Origin: an uncultured Oscillospiraceae bacterium
GTDB taxonomy: Bacteria > Bacillota > Clostridia > Oscillospirales > Acutalibacteraceae
Direction of reading: 5' to 3'
NCBI GenBank assembly: GCA_900547445.1
Contig: URGJ01000034.1
Span: 1-7,425 of the forward strand
Length of the DNA: 7,425 nucleotides
Of this stretch, positions 5,707-7,425 are shown piece after piece. The notes beneath the pieces are model-generated. The model saw only the letters and a program-made list of their open reading frames with translations. It was not told the origin of the DNA and searched no databases. The first letter of the stretch is position 1; every line of letters begins with the position of its first letter. The position numbers were made by a program, and so were the translations under genes.

Positions 5707-7353
5707 ATGACTAAAAAAATATTCAGGGGAATTTTGTTTTCCTCAATACTTACAATGCTTGCAAGCCTTGTTTTCATAATAGGCGTACAGTATCAGATTT
5801 ATGTGGACAGCAGATATTCCTCACTTCAGAGCAAGGCTTATTTAATAAGCCTTTCGACAAACGAAGCGGAGCTTCAAAAATTTTCCTCCGCAGAGGAGCG
5901 AATAACCCTCATAGACCGAAACGGAAGCGTAATTTTCGACAACAAGGCGGACGCGGCGAAAATGGAAAACCATGCGGGACGCGAGGAGGTTAAAGAGGCT
6001 TTAAAGGACGGAACGGGCTATGCCGTCAGGCAATCGGAAACCCTCGGAATAAGCTCCTGCTATTATGCGGTAAAGCTTCAAAACGGTAATATTTTAAGGG
6101 TAGCCGACACCGAGCTTTCGGCAGGCGCGGTTATTTTGCAGCTTTTGCCGCCGATTGCCGCTATTGTTCTGCTCGCCTTTGTTCTTGCCCTTGTTTTGGC
6201 TTCGGTTATCTCCAAAAAAATATTAAAGCCGATAAACTCGGTAGACCTTGACAGTCCCGAGACTTTAGGCGGCTATGATGAGCTTGCCCCGTTTGTTACA
6301 AAAATTAATTCGCAGCGCAGAAGAATCAACCGCCAGATAGCCGAGCTGTCCAGAAGCCGCCGCGAGTTTGAGGCAATCGCCGAGAATATGAGCGAGGGGC
6401 TGTTGCTAACAGATACGAAAGGTCACATCCTGACCCATAATTCCAGCGTCAAGCGCTTTTTCGGGGTGCAGGACGATATAAACGGGCAAAATATCCTGAC
6501 CGTTAACCGAAGCGAGGTATTCAGGGAGGTTTTCGATAATATAAGGGAAGGCCGACACTATGAAAACACAATAATCTTAGGCGGTATGTGCTATGAGGTC
6601 ACAGCCAACCCCGTTTTTGATGAAAACAATACTCCCTGCGGCGCGGTGATACTGGTTGTTGACGTAACCGAAAAAGAAAAGCGCGAAAAGCTCCGCCGTG
6701 AGTTTACCGCTAATGTTTCGCACGAGCTTAAAACCCCGCTAACCTCAATTTTAGGCATTTCAGATATGCTTAAAAACGGCATTGTTGCTGCCGATGATAT
6801 AAAGGATTTCGGCGCGGATATAAATAAGGAAGCAGAAAGACTGATCAGTCTTGTGAACGATATAATTAAGCTTTCCGAGCTTGACGAGGGCAAAGCTCAC
6901 GATACAGAAAAGGTTGATTTGCTTAAATCCGCGAACGAGGTCGCCTCACGTCTTTGCCCGATTGCCGAGAAGCGCGGCGTTTCCCTTGCGGTTGCGGGTG
7001 AAAGCTCTGAAATACAAGCCAGCGAGTCGCTTATATTTGAGATGATTTATAATCTTTGCGACAACGCGATAAAATATAACAAAGATAACGGCTCTGTCAC
7101 CGTTACGGCAGGTTATAAGGACGGCGCGCCCTTTGTTTCGGTTAAGGATACGGGTATAGGCATCTCCCCCGAGCACGCCGAGCGTGTCTTCGAGCGGTTT
7201 TACCGTGTTGATAAAAGCCGATCAAAGCAAAGCGGAGGCACGGGACTCGGACTTTCTATCGTAAAGCATATCGCCGCCTCGTTCGGCGGAAAAGTGACCC
7301 TTACAAGCACCCTCGGCGAGGGTACGGAAATTACCGTAACATTTAACAAATAA
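5707..7353 (+). CDS. phoR: Phosphate sensor histidine kinase PhoR
   Basis: Membrane kinase/phosphatase partner of PhoP, 548 aa. Order: TM1 (about 8-28), a small extracytoplasmic sensor region (about 30-138; RITLIDRNGSVIFDN and MENHAGREEV are of the Firmicute PhoR type), TM2 (about 141-168), a shortened HAMP-like linker (170-215, Pro175 and YDEL at 190-193), a PAS domain (about 219-322, ENMSEGLLLTDTKGHI), the HisKA domain with phospho-acceptor His339 (SHELKTPLT), and an HATPase domain with N-box Asn449/Asn453 (NLCDNAIKYN), G1 DTGIGI (481-486), F-box ERFYR (496-500) and G2 GGTGLGLSIVK (510-520). The start at 5707 has a weak AGAGG (5693-5697) 9 bases upstream, which may keep kinase levels below PhoP. 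It lies 21 bp after phoP. Confidence 0.92.
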   Translation: MTKKIFRGILFSSILTMLASLVFIIGVQYQIYVDSRYSSLQSKAYLISLSTNEAELQKFSSAEERITLIDRNGSVIFDNKADAAKMENHAGREEVKEALKDGTGYAVRQSETLGISSCYYAVKLQNGNILRVADTELSAGAVILQLLPPIAAIVLLAFVLALVLASVISKKILKPINSVDLDSPETLGGYDELAPFVTKINSQRRRINRQIAELSRSRREFEAIAENMSEGLLLTDTKGHILTHNSSVKRFFGVQDDINGQNILTVNRSEVFREVFDNIREGRHYENTIILGGMCYEVTANPVFDENNTPCGAVILVVDVTEKEKREKLRREFTANVSHELKTPLTSILGISDMLKNGIVAADDIKDFGADINKEAERLISLVNDIIKLSELDEGKAHDTEKVDLLKSANEVASRLCPIAEKRGVSLAVAGESSEIQASESLIFEMIYNLCDNAIKYNKDNGSVTVTAGYKDGAPFVSVKDTGIGISPEHAERVFERFYRVDKSRSKQSGGTGLGLSIVKHIAASFGGKVTLTSTLGEGTEITVTFNK

Positions 7354-7371
7354 ATATTTTTCACATATAAT
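7343..7371 (+). promoter_or_regulatory. SigmaA-type promoter for a gene beyond the window
   Basis: TTAACA (7343-7348, one mismatch from TTGACA) is followed after exactly 17 bases by a perfect TATAAT (7366-7371). The -35 lies in the last codons of phoR. Transcription would start near 7378-7380. No ribosome site or convincing start codon follows before 7425, so the served gene or RNA lies outside. No terminator hairpin separates it from phoR, so read-through from the Pho operon is possible. Confidence 0.5.
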
Positions 7372-7425
7372 TGTTATGATACAATAGATAGGTAACAGTA
7401 AAAATAGAAAAAACAACTCAAATGT

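Noticed and set aside
7048..7053. TATAAT inside phoR.
   Set aside because: It encodes the conserved IYNL of the N-box and has no -35 at a suitable distance.
1..7425. CRISPR arrays, tRNA/rRNA genes, insertion sequences, phage or toxin-antitoxin genes.
   Set aside because: None seen; the window is filled end to end with one intact operon, and minus-strand open frames are overlaps of real genes with no family-like sequence.

Overview
The window is one compact phosphate-starvation (Pho) operon, all on the + strand, from a low-to-middling-GC Firmicute. The A/G-rich Shine-Dalgarno sites, the TTAACA-type Pho boxes, a lipoprotein PstS with the GSSSVTP/SREL signatures, and the PhoP-PhoR architecture all point to an anaerobic Clostridia member (Oscillospirales-like gut lineages are my best guess). 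This is inferred from sequence style, not from a database match.

Layout. Bases 1-195 hold no supportable gene. They contain a row of TTAAC-type direct repeats (106-148) followed by a TATAAT (158-163), a typical PhoP-activated promoter. Then come pstS (196-1080), an 80-bp spacer with a heptanucleotide repeat and a GNRA-capped stem-loop, pstC (1161-2045), pstA (2042-2926, 4-bp overlap), pstB (2931-3680), phoU (3682-4323), a 30-bp GC-rich spacer able to form two competing hairpins, an HD-domain hydrolase gene of unknown role (4354-5013), phoP/phoB (5026-5685) and phoR (5707-7353). Bases 7354-7425 hold a good promoter-like sequence whose -35 lies inside the end of phoR; no terminator is visible.

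How the parts work together. PstS binds phosphate outside the cell, PstC/PstA form the channel and PstB powers it. PhoU links transporter state to the PhoR kinase, PhoR phosphorylates PhoP, and PhoP very likely binds the repeats upstream of pstS, closing an autoregulatory loop within one transcription unit. The HD hydrolase sits between the transporter/PhoU half and the two-component half, which suggests a Pho-regulated nucleotide or phosphoester hydrolase.

The most notable points are: (1) PstS is circularly permuted, with the usual C-terminal half (RxxGSGTR onward) first and the usual N-terminal half (GSSSVTP onward) last; (2) the ribosome binding site of the HD gene is buried in one of two mutually exclusive hairpins directly after the phoU stop; (3) the HD hydrolase itself, with a full H-HD-H-H-D ligand set and a C-terminal extension I do not recognise; (4) the structured pstS-pstC spacer.
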